A stretch of 35,821 nt of DNA, taken from the NCBI GenBank assembly GCA_038329895.1, contig JBBQNM010000019.1, forward strand, positions 1 to 35,821. Direction: 5' to 3'. This DNA is from Mayfieldus sp038329895 (GTDB lineage Bacteria; Actinomycetota; Thermoleophilia; Solirubrobacterales; 70-9). Below, in pieces: positions 16,210 through 23,642 of the stretch (the stretch's first letter is position 1; every line of letters begins with the position of its first letter). The notes beneath the pieces are model-generated. The model ran no database searches. It was not told the origin of the DNA and was given only the letters and a program-made list of their open reading frames with translations. Position numbers and translations under genes: made by a program.

Positions 16210-17493
16210 GTGCCCGGACCGCGCACCGAACGATCCAGCGAGTTGTACGCCCGGGCGCTCCAGGTGCTCCCAGGTGGCGTCAACTCCCCCGTTCGGGCGA
16301 TGCGCCAGATCGGCCGCGACCCGATCTTCATCGAGCGCGGTGAGGGCTACCACCTCTACGACGTCGACGGCAACCGCTACATCGACTGGGTTTGCTCCTG
16401 GGGCCCGCTGATCCTCGGCCACGCACACCCGAGGGTTGTCGAAGCGGTTCGCGAAGCAGCGGGCCGAGGCACCAGCTACGGCGCCGCGACCGAGCCGGAG
16501 GTCGAGCTGGCGGCCGAGGTCGCCGATCGCATCCCGTCGGTGCAGATGCTGCGCATGACCAGCTCCGGGACTGAGGCGGCGATGAGCGCCGCCCGCCTCG
16601 CCCGCGCGACCACTGGCCGCGAGGTGCTGGTCAAGTTCGCCGGCGCCTACCACGGCCACTCCGACGGGCTGCTTGCCGACGCCGGCTCCGGGATGGCGAC
16701 GCTCGGCGTCCCTGCCACGCCGGGGGTCACCGCCGCGCAGGCGGCGGGCACGGTGGTCGTGCCCTGGAGCGATCGTGAGGCGGTCGAGCGGGCGCTCGCC
16801 CAGCATGAGGTCGCCGCGCTGCTGGCGGAGCCGATCGCCGCCAACATGGGCGTCGTGCCGCCGGCCGAGGGCTTCCTCGAGTTCCTGCGCGACGCGACCC
16901 GTGAGCACGGCGCACTGCTTGTCTTCGACGAGGTGATCACCGGCTTTCGGGTCAGCCGCGGCGGCGCCCAGCAGCTCTACGGCGTGCAGCCCGACCTCAC
17001 CGTGCTCGGCAAGGTGCTTGGAGGGGGGCTGCCGGCGGCGGCGCTCGGCGGCAGCCGCGAGCTGATGGAGCGGCTGGCCCCGGCGGGCGACGTCTACCAG
17101 GCGGGCACGCTGTCCGGCAACCCGCTCGCCGTCGCCGCGGGTCTGGCGACCCTGCGTGAGTTGGACGCCGACGCCTACGCGCGGCTCGGCGAGCTGACCG
17201 ACCGCCTCGCCGCCGGCTTGCGCGAGACGGCCGGTGACATGCCGCTGCAGTTGGATGGCGCGCCTGGGCTTCTCACCCTCTTCTTCAGCGCCGAGCCGGT
17301 GGTCGATTTCGCGACCGCATCGGCCTGCGACACCGCAGCGCACGGGCGCTTCTGCCGCGCGATGCTGGAGCGCGGCGTCTACCCGCCGCCCTCGCAGTTC
17401 GAGGCCTGGTTCGTCTCTCTGGCCCACACCGAAGAAGCGATCGACCGCACCGTCGAGGCGGCCGGCGAGTCGCTGCGGGAGGCGCTTGCCTAA
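16210..17493 (+). CDS. hemL: Glutamate-1-semialdehyde 2,1-aminomutase
   Basis: This 427-residue PLP enzyme converts glutamate-1-semialdehyde to 5-aminolevulinate, the C5 route. Diagnostic segments are PGGVNSPVRAM (21-31), MTSSGTEAAMSAARLARA (116-133), FDEVITGFR (239-247) and the PLP lysine K268 in VLGKVLGGGLPAAALGG. The GTG start at 16210 directly follows the repeat-derived TAGGAAC; AGGA (16203-16206) is only 3 nt before the GTG, a short spacing. Its presence with hemB implies C5 tetrapyrrole synthesis rather than the Shemin pathway. hemA and hemC are not in the window. Confidence 0.95.
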   Translation: MPGPRTERSSELYARALQVLPGGVNSPVRAMRQIGRDPIFIERGEGYHLYDVDGNRYIDWVCSWGPLILGHAHPRVVEAVREAAGRGTSYGAATEPEVELAAEVADRIPSVQMLRMTSSGTEAAMSAARLARATTGREVLVKFAGAYHGHSDGLLADAGSGMATLGVPATPGVTAAQAAGTVVVPWSDREAVERALAQHEVAALLAEPIAANMGVVPPAEGFLEFLRDATREHGALLVFDEVITGFRVSRGGAQQLYGVQPDLTVLGKVLGGGLPAAALGGSRELMERLAPAGDVYQAGTLSGNPLAVAAGLATLRELDADAYARLGELTDRLAAGLRETAGDMPLQLDGAPGLLTLFFSAEPVVDFATASACDTAAHGRFCRAMLERGVYPPPSQFEAWFVSLAHTEEAIDRTVEAAGESLREALA

Positions 17494-17518
17494 GTCACGT
17501 CTGGGCGGTCCCGGCCGG

Positions 17519-17524
17519 TAACCT
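17519..17524 (+). promoter_or_regulatory. Likely -10 element for the HepS-like/qcr operon
   Basis: TAACCT fits TANNNT and ends 9 nt before ATG 17534. It would start a long transcript through the HepS-like protein and qcrABC. Confidence 0.45.
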
Positions 17525-17533
17525 TGCCCTTGC

Positions 17534-18133
17534 ATGCAAGGCCCTGAGGCTGCGCTGCAGCAGCTCACCGAGCAGCTGCGGCACCAGGACACGGTGATCT
17601 CGTCCCACGTGGTTGAGCCTTCCTCCGAGCCCGTGCTCGGACCGCTCACCGCGGCTGGGCCGCGCGCGGCCGGTGCCCAGGCGGAGTACTCGCTGGTCGT
17701 CGAGTCGATCCGCGAGGGCTACGAGTTGCACTACGGAACGTCGCGCATCCTCGACGGCCAGGACGAGAATCTGGGCCTGCTGGCCGGCGACTACCTCTAC
17801 GCGCTTGGCCTCGAGCGCCTCGCAGGGCTGGGGGACGACGAGGCCGTGGCCGAGCTGTCCGACCTGATCAGCCTCTCGGCCGCCTGCCACGCGGAGGGAT
17901 CGGAGCCGATCGTCCCGGCCCTGTGGCTGGCCGCCGCCGTGGCGGTTGGATGCGGTGGCAGCGAAGCGCACAATGCCGCCAAGGCAGCGGCGCGCTCGGC
18001 GAGGCCCGGCGCCACCGAGGCGCTGCTGAAGTCGGCCCACCAGACAGCGGCCGCCGGGGGCCTGAAAGTCGACCTGGATCGCGTTGGCGAGTCAATAGAC
18101 TTGGCCGTTCCGAGACCGGCTGACAGTGGCTGA
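17534..18133 (+). CDS. Hypothetical protein, possible noncatalytic polyprenyl diphosphate synthase subunit (HepS-like)
   Basis: This 199-residue, mostly helical cytoplasmic protein has no DDxxD motif. The central stretch (about residues 60-125) contains IREGYELHYGTSRILDG, then NLGLLAGDYLYALGLERLA and AVAELSDLISLSAACHAEG. LAGDYL followed by a helical repeat resembles component I of heptaprenyl diphosphate synthase, which lacks the catalytic aspartates. Context agrees: a catalytic polyprenyl synthase and menG lie a few genes downstream, as in the hepS-menG-hepT set of Firmicutes. The match is by eye and weak at the termini, so the name is an inference. Its end overlaps qcrA by 8 nt, implying coupled translation. 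Confidence 0.55.
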   Translation: MQGPEAALQQLTEQLRHQDTVISSHVVEPSSEPVLGPLTAAGPRAAGAQAEYSLVVESIREGYELHYGTSRILDGQDENLGLLAGDYLYALGLERLAGLGDDEAVAELSDLISLSAACHAEGSEPIVPALWLAAAVAVGCGGSEAHNAAKAAARSARPGATEALLKSAHQTAAAGGLKVDLDRVGESIDLAVPRPADSG

Positions 18134-18800
18134 CGCAAGCGAAAAGCGAGAGGCGGGGCCCTTCGCGGGGCAGGAGCCGGCCAAGCCCGATCCACCCGGC
18201 TACTTCCCTGGCGAATCGATGACCCGCAGGCGGGCCTTCACGGTCGCCGCCCAGGCGCTGGGTGGCGTGGCCGGGGCCGCCGTTGCGCTGCCGACGATCG
18301 GCTTCGCGATCGCGCCCCTCTTTCACCGCGGCAAGGAGCGCTGGGAGGCGGTCGGGCAGGTGGGCGACTTCACCTCCGACACCTACAAGCAGGTCGTCTT
18401 CACCCTGGTGCCGGGGATCGGAGAGGCGGGCAAGACGACCGCCTACGTGCGCCGCGGCTCCTCACAGTTGAAGGAGAACCCGAATGTGTTCATCGCGATC
18501 TCCTCGCGCTGCGCGCACGTCGGCTGTCCGGTCCGCTTCTCGCAAGCGAGCGGAAACTTCATCTGTCCCTGCCACGGCGGTGTCTATGACTTCGAGGGCA
18601 AGCGGATCGGCGGCCCGCCGGTGCGGCCGCTGGACCGCTTCCAGACCCGGGTGAGGGCCGGCAAGGTCGAGGTCGGGCCCCGCTACAGCGTCACCTCGCA
18701 GCTGGAGCCGGTCCGGGCCCGCGACCCGGGCGAGTTCGTGGGGGGGATCTGGGAGTATCTGTATCCGCCGCGCCCATCGACCTTCCCACCACCCAAATAG
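18126..18800 (+). CDS. qcrA: Rieske iron-sulfur subunit of the menaquinol-cytochrome c reductase
   Basis: This 224-residue protein has a twin-arginine-like RRR-A-F (34-38) before a hydrophobic anchor (about 39-66), then a Rieske domain. The [2Fe-2S] ligands are C129 and H131 in CAHVGC, and C147 and H150 in CPCHGG. C134 and C149 can form the stabilising disulfide. It accepts electrons from menaquinol and passes them to cytochrome c. A Tat-exported Rieske protein fits the tatA and tatC genes 5 kb downstream. The GTG start at 18126 overlaps the HepS-like gene. The C-terminal segment after the cluster (about 35 residues, PPRPSTFPPPK) is proline-rich. Confidence 0.95.
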   Translation: MADASEKREAGPFAGQEPAKPDPPGYFPGESMTRRRAFTVAAQALGGVAGAAVALPTIGFAIAPLFHRGKERWEAVGQVGDFTSDTYKQVVFTLVPGIGEAGKTTAYVRRGSSQLKENPNVFIAISSRCAHVGCPVRFSQASGNFICPCHGGVYDFEGKRIGGPPVRPLDRFQTRVRAGKVEVGPRYSVTSQLEPVRARDPGEFVGGIWEYLYPPRPSTFPPPK

Positions 18801-18803
18801 GCG

Positions 18804-19703
18804 ATGAAGTTCCCCGACTCGCTGATCCCCGCCCCGCTTCGAAAGCCGGCCAAGCCGGGTTCCGACGGTCGCGGCAAGGACCCGGCACCGGCCAATCTCA
18901 CCGAGGAGCCGCCGGAGCGCCCCAGCCACTCCGACCGGCTGCGCGAGGGCGCCGTCGAGGGCGGCAAGGACGTGGTCGGCTGGGTCGACCAGCGGACCGG
19001 GGCCTCGGGCTTTCTCACCGGGATGCTCTACCGCAAGGTCCCCAAGGGGACCAACTGGTTCTACACGCTCGGCTCGGCGACCCTGTTTGCATTCGTGGTG
19101 CAAACGATCACCGGCGTGTTCCTGGCGATGTTCTACACGCCGTCGCCGACCCAGGCCTACCCCTCGATCACCCACCTGACCAACGACGTCTTCCTGGGCG
19201 AGTTCGTGCGAGGCATGCACAAGTGGGGAGCCAGCGTGATGATCATCCTGATCTTCCTGCACATGGGACGCACCTTCTTCTTCGGCGCCTACAAGTACCC
19301 GCGGGAGCTGAACTGGGTGATCGGTGTCGTGTTGCTGATCCTGACCATGGTCATGGGGCTGACCGGCTATCTGCTGCCCTTCGACCAGCGTTCCTTCTGG
19401 GCCACGACGGTGGCCAACAACATCACCGCGACGGGGCCGATCCTCGGTCCCTACCTGGCCGACTTCCTGCGCGCCGGGCCCGAGTTCGGGGCCACCACTC
19501 TTGCGCGCTTCTACGCGATCCACATGCTGTTGATACCCGGGGCGCTGGTGGCGCTGATCGGCGCCCACCTCTACCTGGTGGTGAAGCTCGGCACCACCGC
19601 GCCGCCCTGGCTGAAGGCGGACAAGCCGAAGCCGACGCTGCCGGTCGAGCGGGTGGATGCCGGCGCCAACGGCGGCGGCAACGGAGCTGTGCCGCGCAAA
19701 TGA
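18804..19703 (+). CDS. qcrB: Cytochrome b (b6-like N-terminal half) of the menaquinol-cytochrome c reductase
   Basis: This 299-residue membrane protein has about 85 soluble N-terminal residues and then four spans of the cytochrome b6 type. Heme-ligand histidines are seen in VRGMHKWGASVMIILIFLHM and, on the fourth helix, in YAIHMLLIPGALVALIGAHL. YLLPFDQRSFWATTVA is the conserved Qo-side segment. It lacks the C-terminal three helices, which are in the next gene, as in b6f and Bacillus b6c complexes. The long charged N-terminus (K, P, G and E-rich) is an extension compared with the family. It starts 3 nt after the qcrA stop. Confidence 0.95.
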   Translation: MKFPDSLIPAPLRKPAKPGSDGRGKDPAPANLTEEPPERPSHSDRLREGAVEGGKDVVGWVDQRTGASGFLTGMLYRKVPKGTNWFYTLGSATLFAFVVQTITGVFLAMFYTPSPTQAYPSITHLTNDVFLGEFVRGMHKWGASVMIILIFLHMGRTFFFGAYKYPRELNWVIGVVLLILTMVMGLTGYLLPFDQRSFWATTVANNITATGPILGPYLADFLRAGPEFGATTLARFYAIHMLLIPGALVALIGAHLYLVVKLGTTAPPWLKADKPKPTLPVERVDAGANGGGNGAVPRK

Positions 19704-19714
19704 GCCCTAGCCTC

Positions 19715-19754
19715 GAGCAACTAGCGACTAGCGACTAGCAACCAACTAGGAACG
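19715..19754. repeat. Heptanucleotide repeat tract before qcrC
   Basis: Units GAGCAAC, TAGCGAC, TAGCGAC, TAGCAAC, a half unit CAAC, then TAGGAACG. This is a diverged tract with unit consensus (G/T/C)AG(G/C)(A/G)AC. It lies between qcrB and qcrC and ends in CAACTAGGAACG, the same 12 bases that precede hemL. Confidence 0.85.
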
Positions 19755-19757
19755 AAT

Positions 19758-20459
19758 TTGGACAACCGCGCGAAAGAGGAATACCTCCAGGAATACGAGG
19801 TCCTGAAGAAGAAGGGCAAGCCCTTCTTCCCCTACGCGGTGCTCAAGGACTCGGCGATGACGCTGATCGTCGTCGTCGTGATAATCGCCATGTCGCTGAT
19901 CCTCGGCGCCGATCAGGGGCCGAAGGCCGACCCGACGACGACCTCATACGTGCCGCGGCCCGACTGGTACTTCTTCTTCCTCTTCGAGCTGCTGCGGGTG
20001 ATCAAGCCGCCTGCGTTGGTCCCGCTCGCGACGGTGATCATCCCGACGATCGCGATGGTCCTGCTGCTGCTCCTGCCCTTCTACGACCGCGGTCCGGAGC
20101 GCCGCCCGGAGCGCCGCCCGATCGCCACCACGGCGGGAATCTTGACGATCATCGCGATGTTCTATCTGACATACCTCGGCGCCGAGGCAGGCTCGCCAAA
20201 CGAGATCGCCCTTGCGGTGCCGCCTCAATACAAGGCCGGCGAGGAGGTTGTGGCTCAGTCGGGCTGCGGCGCCTGCCACAAGATCGGGACCAATGGCAAC
20301 AACGGCCCCGGGCCGGAGCTGACCCACATCGGTGCACGCATCCCACGCGCGGCGATCCTCCGCTCGCTGCAGATCGGCCCGGGCACCATGCCCTCCTACA
20401 CGGATCTGCCGCCGAAGAAGCTCAACGACGCGGCGGACTTCCTGGCTTCGCTGGACTGA
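19758..20459 (+). CDS. qcrC: Fused subunit IV and cytochrome c of the menaquinol-cytochrome c reductase
   Basis: This 233-residue protein has three membrane spans (about 32-50, 88-108 and 122-142). PRPDWYFFFLFELLRVIK (67-84) is the Qo-site region corresponding to the PEWY motif, here with PDWY. A C-terminal cytochrome c domain follows with heme-binding CGACH (170-174) and probable axial M211 in GTMPSYTDLP. This fusion matches QcrC of Bacillus rather than the diheme QcrC of mycobacteria. PDWY in place of PEWY is a known variant in some lineages; the acidic residue is kept. TTG 19758 is chosen because AGGA (19748-19751), supplied by the repeat, lies 6 nt upstream. Confidence 0.93.
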   Translation: MDNRAKEEYLQEYEVLKKKGKPFFPYAVLKDSAMTLIVVVVIIAMSLILGADQGPKADPTTTSYVPRPDWYFFFLFELLRVIKPPALVPLATVIIPTIAMVLLLLLPFYDRGPERRPERRPIATTAGILTIIAMFYLTYLGAEAGSPNEIALAVPPQYKAGEEVVAQSGCGACHKIGTNGNNGPGPELTHIGARIPRAAILRSLQIGPGTMPSYTDLPPKKLNDAADFLASLD

Positions 20460-20499
20460 GATCGCTGCGGGCGCCACCTGCCGCCCAAGGATCGCTGGA

Positions 20500-21234
20500 A
20501 TGAGCTCGACGGAACGTCCAACCCGCGAATCCGGTGAGTTCGCCTCCCAGGTGAACCGGATGTTCGACCGCATCGCGGGTCACTACGACGCAATGAACTC
20601 GGTGATGACCGCGGGCCTGCACCACCGCTGGCGCCAACGCGCCGCCGCGCGGGTTGAGCTGCGCGAGGGCGACAGCGCGTTGGACGTCTGCTGCGGGACC
20701 GGCGACCTCGCCCTCGAGCTGGCGCGACAGGTCGGGTCCACGGGCAGCGTGGTCGGCTGCGACTTCTCCGAGCAGATGCTCGACCTTGCGCGCGCGAAGG
20801 CGGCGCAGCGCGGAGCGACCGCTGTGCGCTTCGAGTGGGCCGATGCTCTGCGACTTCCCTACGACGACGCGTCCTTCGACGCGGCCGCGGTCGGCTTTGG
20901 GGTGCGCAACCTGGCTGATCTCGACCGTGGTTTCGAGGAGATGTCGCGGGTGTTGAAGCCTGGTGGGCGTCTGGTGATCCTCGAGATAACCCAGCCGACC
21001 CGGCCGCCGCTCTCGATCTTCTACTCGCTGTGGTTCGATCGCGTCGTGCCGCTGCTCGGCACGCTGGCCGGCGATCGCGACGCCTATAGCTATCTGCCCG
21101 AGTCGGTGCGCAGCTTCCCATCGCCTCGCGGGCTTGCGGAGCGAATGGACGCAGCGGGACTGGAGCGGATTCGAGTCACGGTCCTGGCCGGTGGGATCAT
21201 CGCCATCCACAGTGGCCGCAGGAGCATGGGATGA
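20500..21234 (+). CDS. menG: Demethylmenaquinone methyltransferase (MenG/UbiE)
   Basis: This 244-residue class I SAM-dependent methyltransferase catalyses the final methylation of the menaquinone ring. Family markers are VNRMFDRIAGHYDAMNSVMT near the start, DVCCGTGDLALELA (motif I), VVGCDFSEQMLDLA and GFGVRNLADLDRGF, then LKPGGRLVILE. ATG 20500 is preceded by AAGGA at about 8 nt; the frame is open upstream without homology. It overlaps the polyprenyl synthase gene by four bases. With qcrABC just upstream, the locus couples quinone synthesis to quinol oxidation. Confidence 0.92.
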   Translation: MSSTERPTRESGEFASQVNRMFDRIAGHYDAMNSVMTAGLHHRWRQRAAARVELREGDSALDVCCGTGDLALELARQVGSTGSVVGCDFSEQMLDLARAKAAQRGATAVRFEWADALRLPYDDASFDAAAVGFGVRNLADLDRGFEEMSRVLKPGGRLVILEITQPTRPPLSIFYSLWFDRVVPLLGTLAGDRDAYSYLPESVRSFPSPRGLAERMDAAGLERIRVTVLAGGIIAIHSGRRSMG

Positions 21235-22247
21235 GCCGGCGTCACTCCGCCGTGCCGCCGCCGGTGACCGCGGTGCTTGACGCCGCCAGCGCCTGGTTGC
21301 CGACGCGGTTGGGCGCCGTGGAGACGCGCCTGCGCGAAGCCACGCAAGGCCACGGCGCGACCTTGGAGCGCGACGCGTCGGCCACCCTTCTGGCCGGGGG
21401 AAAGCGGCTGCGGCCGTTGCTGGTCCTGCTCTGTGGCGGCGCCGGAGGCGGCGATGCCGCGGTCCGGGCCGCCACCGCGGTTGAGCTCGTCCACATGGCG
21501 ACCCTCGTCCATGACGACGTCCTCGACGACGCGCCGCTGCGGCGCGGGCGGCCGACCGTCGCCGCCACCTCGGGGCGCGCCCAGGCCACGGCGATCGGCG
21601 ACCTGCTGTTTTCGCGCGCCTTCGCGATCCTCGCCGAGGCGGGCGACGCGGCCCAGGTCGCGCTGCTCAGCGAGGCCTCGGTGGCGCTGGCCCAGGGGGA
21701 GCTCGCGCAGCGCCACGATGAGTACGACACCTCGATCACGGCCGAGCGCTACATGCAGCGCTGCCGGCTGAAGACCGGGCGGCTGTTCGAGTGCGCCTGC
21801 CTGATGGGCTGGACCGCCCGCGCCGGTGCGGCCGCGCAGTCGGGGCCAAACGGCGCCGCCGGCGAGGGCGAGCTACGCGCCTTCGGATTGGAGATCGGTC
21901 TCGCCTTCCAACTCCTCGACGATGTGCTCGACGTCACCGGGCCTGCGGAGCGCACCGGCAAGGCTCGGGGCACGGACCTGCTGGACGGAACAGTGACCCT
22001 GCCGCTGATCATCGCGATGCAGCGCGACCCGGTACTCGCGGAGGTCGAGCTGCGCGGTCTGGACGAAGCCGAGGCGGAGCGGATCTGTGACCGGATCGCC
22101 GCTACGGGAGCGCTGGAAGAGGTTCGCTCCCGGGCGCTGGAGATGGTTGCCGCCGCGAAGCACGAACTGTCAGCTGCGGCCTTCGACGCCGAACAGCGCT
22201 CGTTGCTGGAGATGGTTGCCGGCGGGATCGTCGACCGCTACGGCTAG
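21231..22247 (+). CDS. Polyprenyl diphosphate synthase, catalytic subunit (heptaprenyl/octaprenyl type)
   Basis: This 338-residue all-helical trans-prenyltransferase has the first aspartate-rich motif DDVLDD (95-100) followed by RRGRPT, and the second motif DDVLD (230-234). The chain-binding GGKRLRP is at 56-62. It should make the side chain of menaquinone from isopentenyl diphosphate. Chain length cannot be fixed by eye; the residues before the first motif (ELVHMATLVH) are small to medium, consistent with a long product. Translational coupling to menG (ATGA) supports the menaquinone role over carotenoid or undecaprenyl pathways. It ends 15 bp before a convergent zinc-ribbon gene. Confidence 0.9.
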   Translation: MSRRHSAVPPPVTAVLDAASAWLPTRLGAVETRLREATQGHGATLERDASATLLAGGKRLRPLLVLLCGGAGGGDAAVRAATAVELVHMATLVHDDVLDDAPLRRGRPTVAATSGRAQATAIGDLLFSRAFAILAEAGDAAQVALLSEASVALAQGELAQRHDEYDTSITAERYMQRCRLKTGRLFECACLMGWTARAGAAAQSGPNGAAGEGELRAFGLEIGLAFQLLDDVLDVTGPAERTGKARGTDLLDGTVTLPLIIAMQRDPVLAEVELRGLDEAEAERICDRIAATGALEEVRSRALEMVAAAKHELSAAAFDAEQRSLLEMVAGGIVDRYG

Positions 22248-22248
22248 G

Positions 22249-22263
22249 AGCCGGCGACCGGCT
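22249..22263. terminator. Short hairpin between convergent genes
   Basis: AGCCGG-CGA-CCGGCT is a 6-bp stem with a 3-nt loop, filling the space between the polyprenyl synthase stop and the stop of the opposing gene. There is no T run of note. A bidirectional terminator is plausible by position only. Confidence 0.35.
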
Positions 22264-22604
22264 TAGAAGTCTTCGGGGAGGATGAGGTCGGACTGGAGCG
22301 CGGCGATGAAGCGGTCCACCGCCTCTTCCATGTTCGACTGCTCGAGTGCCCGCAGCTCCTCGGCCAACTCGCGGGTGCCGAAGTCCAGCTGCTCGTCGTA
22401 ATCGTCGATCGAGGCCTCGCGGTGGACGTCGTCGCCGTTCCACTCGCATTCCGGACAGCGCCGCCACAAACGCCATTCGGTGTTGCTGGCAACCTGCTCC
22501 CAGGCGACCGGCTGCACGAGGGCGGAGGTGCACTCGGGGCAGACGTGCAACTCAACCTTGCTCTGGCTCTGCGGGGCCTTGGACTTTCCTTTGCTGGCGG
22601 GCAT
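22263..22604 (-). CDS. Small zinc-ribbon hypothetical protein
   Basis: This 113-residue protein has two CxxC pairs, CPEC near residue 21 and CPEC near residue 50 (VCPECTSALVQPVAWEQV and LWRRCPECEW), that should bind one zinc as a ribbon. A helical, acidic C-terminal half follows (LDFGTRELAEELRALEQSNM, then EEAVDRFIAALQSD). Family unrecognised; a regulatory or nucleic-acid-binding role is possible. ATG 22604 is preferred over longer in-frame starts because the domain begins soon after it and a GATATT hexamer ends 9 nt upstream. The longer version would run into the dcd promoter region. Confidence 0.7.
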   Translation of the reverse strand: MPASKGKSKAPQSQSKVELHVCPECTSALVQPVAWEQVASNTEWRLWRRCPECEWNGDDVHREASIDDYDEQLDFGTRELAEELRALEQSNMEEAVDRFIAALQSDLILPEDF

Positions 22605-22613
22605 CACGCCCCG

Positions 22614-22619
22614 AATATC
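22614..22619 (-). promoter_or_regulatory. Possible -10 element for the zinc-ribbon gene
   Basis: On the minus strand GATATT ends 9 nt before ATG 22604. It matches the A2 and T6 positions of the -10 consensus but has G at position 1. Confidence 0.3.
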
Positions 22620-22700
22620 GAGCGCGACCCTGCCGAGGTTGATCCTCAATTTTGGGAAACCCCCGGAAAGCCCAATTACCGGGTAGGGGTGCATCCCCAA

Positions 22701-22755
22701 TAGACTGGATTTGCCCATGGATTGGCCTCTAAAGGTGCATCAGCGGTGGTTCTGA
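22701..22755 (+). promoter_or_regulatory. dcd promoter, short upstream ORF and ribosome site
   Basis: TAGACT (22701-22706) is a likely -10. A 12-codon ORF (MDWPLKVHQRWF) runs from ATG 22717 to the TGA at 22753-22755 and overlaps the dcd start in another frame. AAAGGTG (22731-22737) is a strong Shine-Dalgarno about 10 nt before GTG 22746. Confidence 0.4.
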
Positions 22756-23333
22756 GCGACCGCACGATCAGGCGGGAAATCGAGGCCGGGCGCCTCGTTC
22801 TCGACCCCTATGAGCCGGCGATGGTGCAGCCTTCGAGCATCGACGTGCGGGTCGACAACCGCTTTCGCGTTTTCCATAACGCCCGCTACCCGTTCATCGA
22901 CGTGCGGCAGCCGATGGAGGACCTCACCGAGCTGGTCGAGGTGGGCGGCGACGAGCCGTTCATCCTGCACCCGGGCGAGTTCGTGCTCGGCCAGACGCTC
23001 GAGCGGGTGCGCCTGCCCGACGACCTCGTCGCAAGGCTGGAGGGCAAGAGCTCGCTCGGCCGGCTGGGGCTGCTGATCCACTCGACTGCCGGCTTCGTCG
23101 ACGCCGGGTTCGAGGGCAACCTCACCCTCGAGCTGTCCAACGTCGCCAACCTTCCGATCACGATCTACCACCGAATGCCGATCGGCCAGATCTCCTTCAT
23201 GCGAATGGACGGGCCGGTCGAGAGCCCGTACGGCTCCGAAGCGGCTGGCAGCAAGTACCAGGGCCAGGCGGAGCCGACGCCGAGTCGCTTCTATCTGAAT
23301 TTCGACCCCGACGGAGAGCGCGAGCCCACCTAG
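22746..23333 (+). CDS. dcd: dCTP deaminase
   Basis: This 195-residue trimeric enzyme deaminates dCTP to dUTP (or directly to dUMP in bifunctional actinobacterial forms) for thymidylate synthesis. The N-terminus MVLSDRTIRREIEAGRL is standard, and VQPSSIDVRVDNRF and RLEGKSSLGRLGLLIHSTAGFVDAGFEG hold the substrate and catalytic residues (the arginine-serine pair and the glutamate-like strand of the family). GTG 22746 is chosen over TTG 22722 because homologues start at VLSDR and AAAGGTG precedes it at a workable distance. It is followed by tatA with its own promoter. Confidence 0.94.
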   Translation: MVLSDRTIRREIEAGRLVLDPYEPAMVQPSSIDVRVDNRFRVFHNARYPFIDVRQPMEDLTELVEVGGDEPFILHPGEFVLGQTLERVRLPDDLVARLEGKSSLGRLGLLIHSTAGFVDAGFEGNLTLELSNVANLPITIYHRMPIGQISFMRMDGPVESPYGSEAAGSKYQGQAEPTPSRFYLNFDPDGEREPT

Positions 23334-23368
23334 CGAGGGTCCATGCAGGGCCCGCGGCGACGCGGCGG

Positions 23369-23374
23369 TACCAT
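23369..23374 (+). promoter_or_regulatory. Likely -10 element of a leaderless tatA promoter
   Basis: TACCAT fits TANNNT and ends 8 nt before ATG 23383. No Shine-Dalgarno lies between them. Confidence 0.5.
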
Positions 23375-23382
23375 TTAGCGCG

Positions 23383-23631
23383 ATGCCCAATGTCGGACCA
23401 ATGGAGCTGCTGGTCGTTCTTATCATTGCCCTGATCGTTTTCGGGCCCAAGCGCTTGCCGGAGCTGGGACGCTCGCTCGGCAAGGGAATTCGTGAGTTCA
23501 AGGGCTCCGTGAGCGGCGACAACGACGATGACGACAGAGAGCTGCGCGAGCTGCAGCAATCGAAGGCCAAGGCTGACGCCGAAGGGGTCGAGTCCGTCGA
23601 GGGCGAGGTAGTCACCGAGAAGCGCGCTTAG
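23383..23631 (+). CDS. tatA: Sec-independent protein translocase subunit TatA
   Basis: This 82-residue protein has one N-terminal membrane helix (about 5-21, MELLVVLIIALIVFG) followed by the hinge FGPKRLPELGRSLGKGIREFK and an acidic, disordered tail (SGDNDDDDRELREL). This is the TatA/TatE layout. TatA oligomers open the path for folded proteins with twin-arginine signals, such as the Rieske protein encoded at 18126. It is followed by tatC after 11 nt. No separate tatB is seen here, so TatA may serve both roles or tatB lies elsewhere. Confidence 0.93.
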   Translation: MPNVGPMELLVVLIIALIVFGPKRLPELGRSLGKGIREFKGSVSGDNDDDDRELRELQQSKAKADAEGVESVEGEVVTEKRA

Positions 23632-23642
23632 GGGGCCCCTCG

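Noticed and set aside
16201..17649. A 482-residue open frame antisense to hemL and similar long antisense frames (7746-9191, 28906-30066, 15027-16331, 12628-13155)
   Set aside because: Each lies opposite a gene with clear catalytic motifs. Their compositions (R, H, Q, L and D-rich without fold-like pattern) are what antisense reading of GC-rich codons gives.
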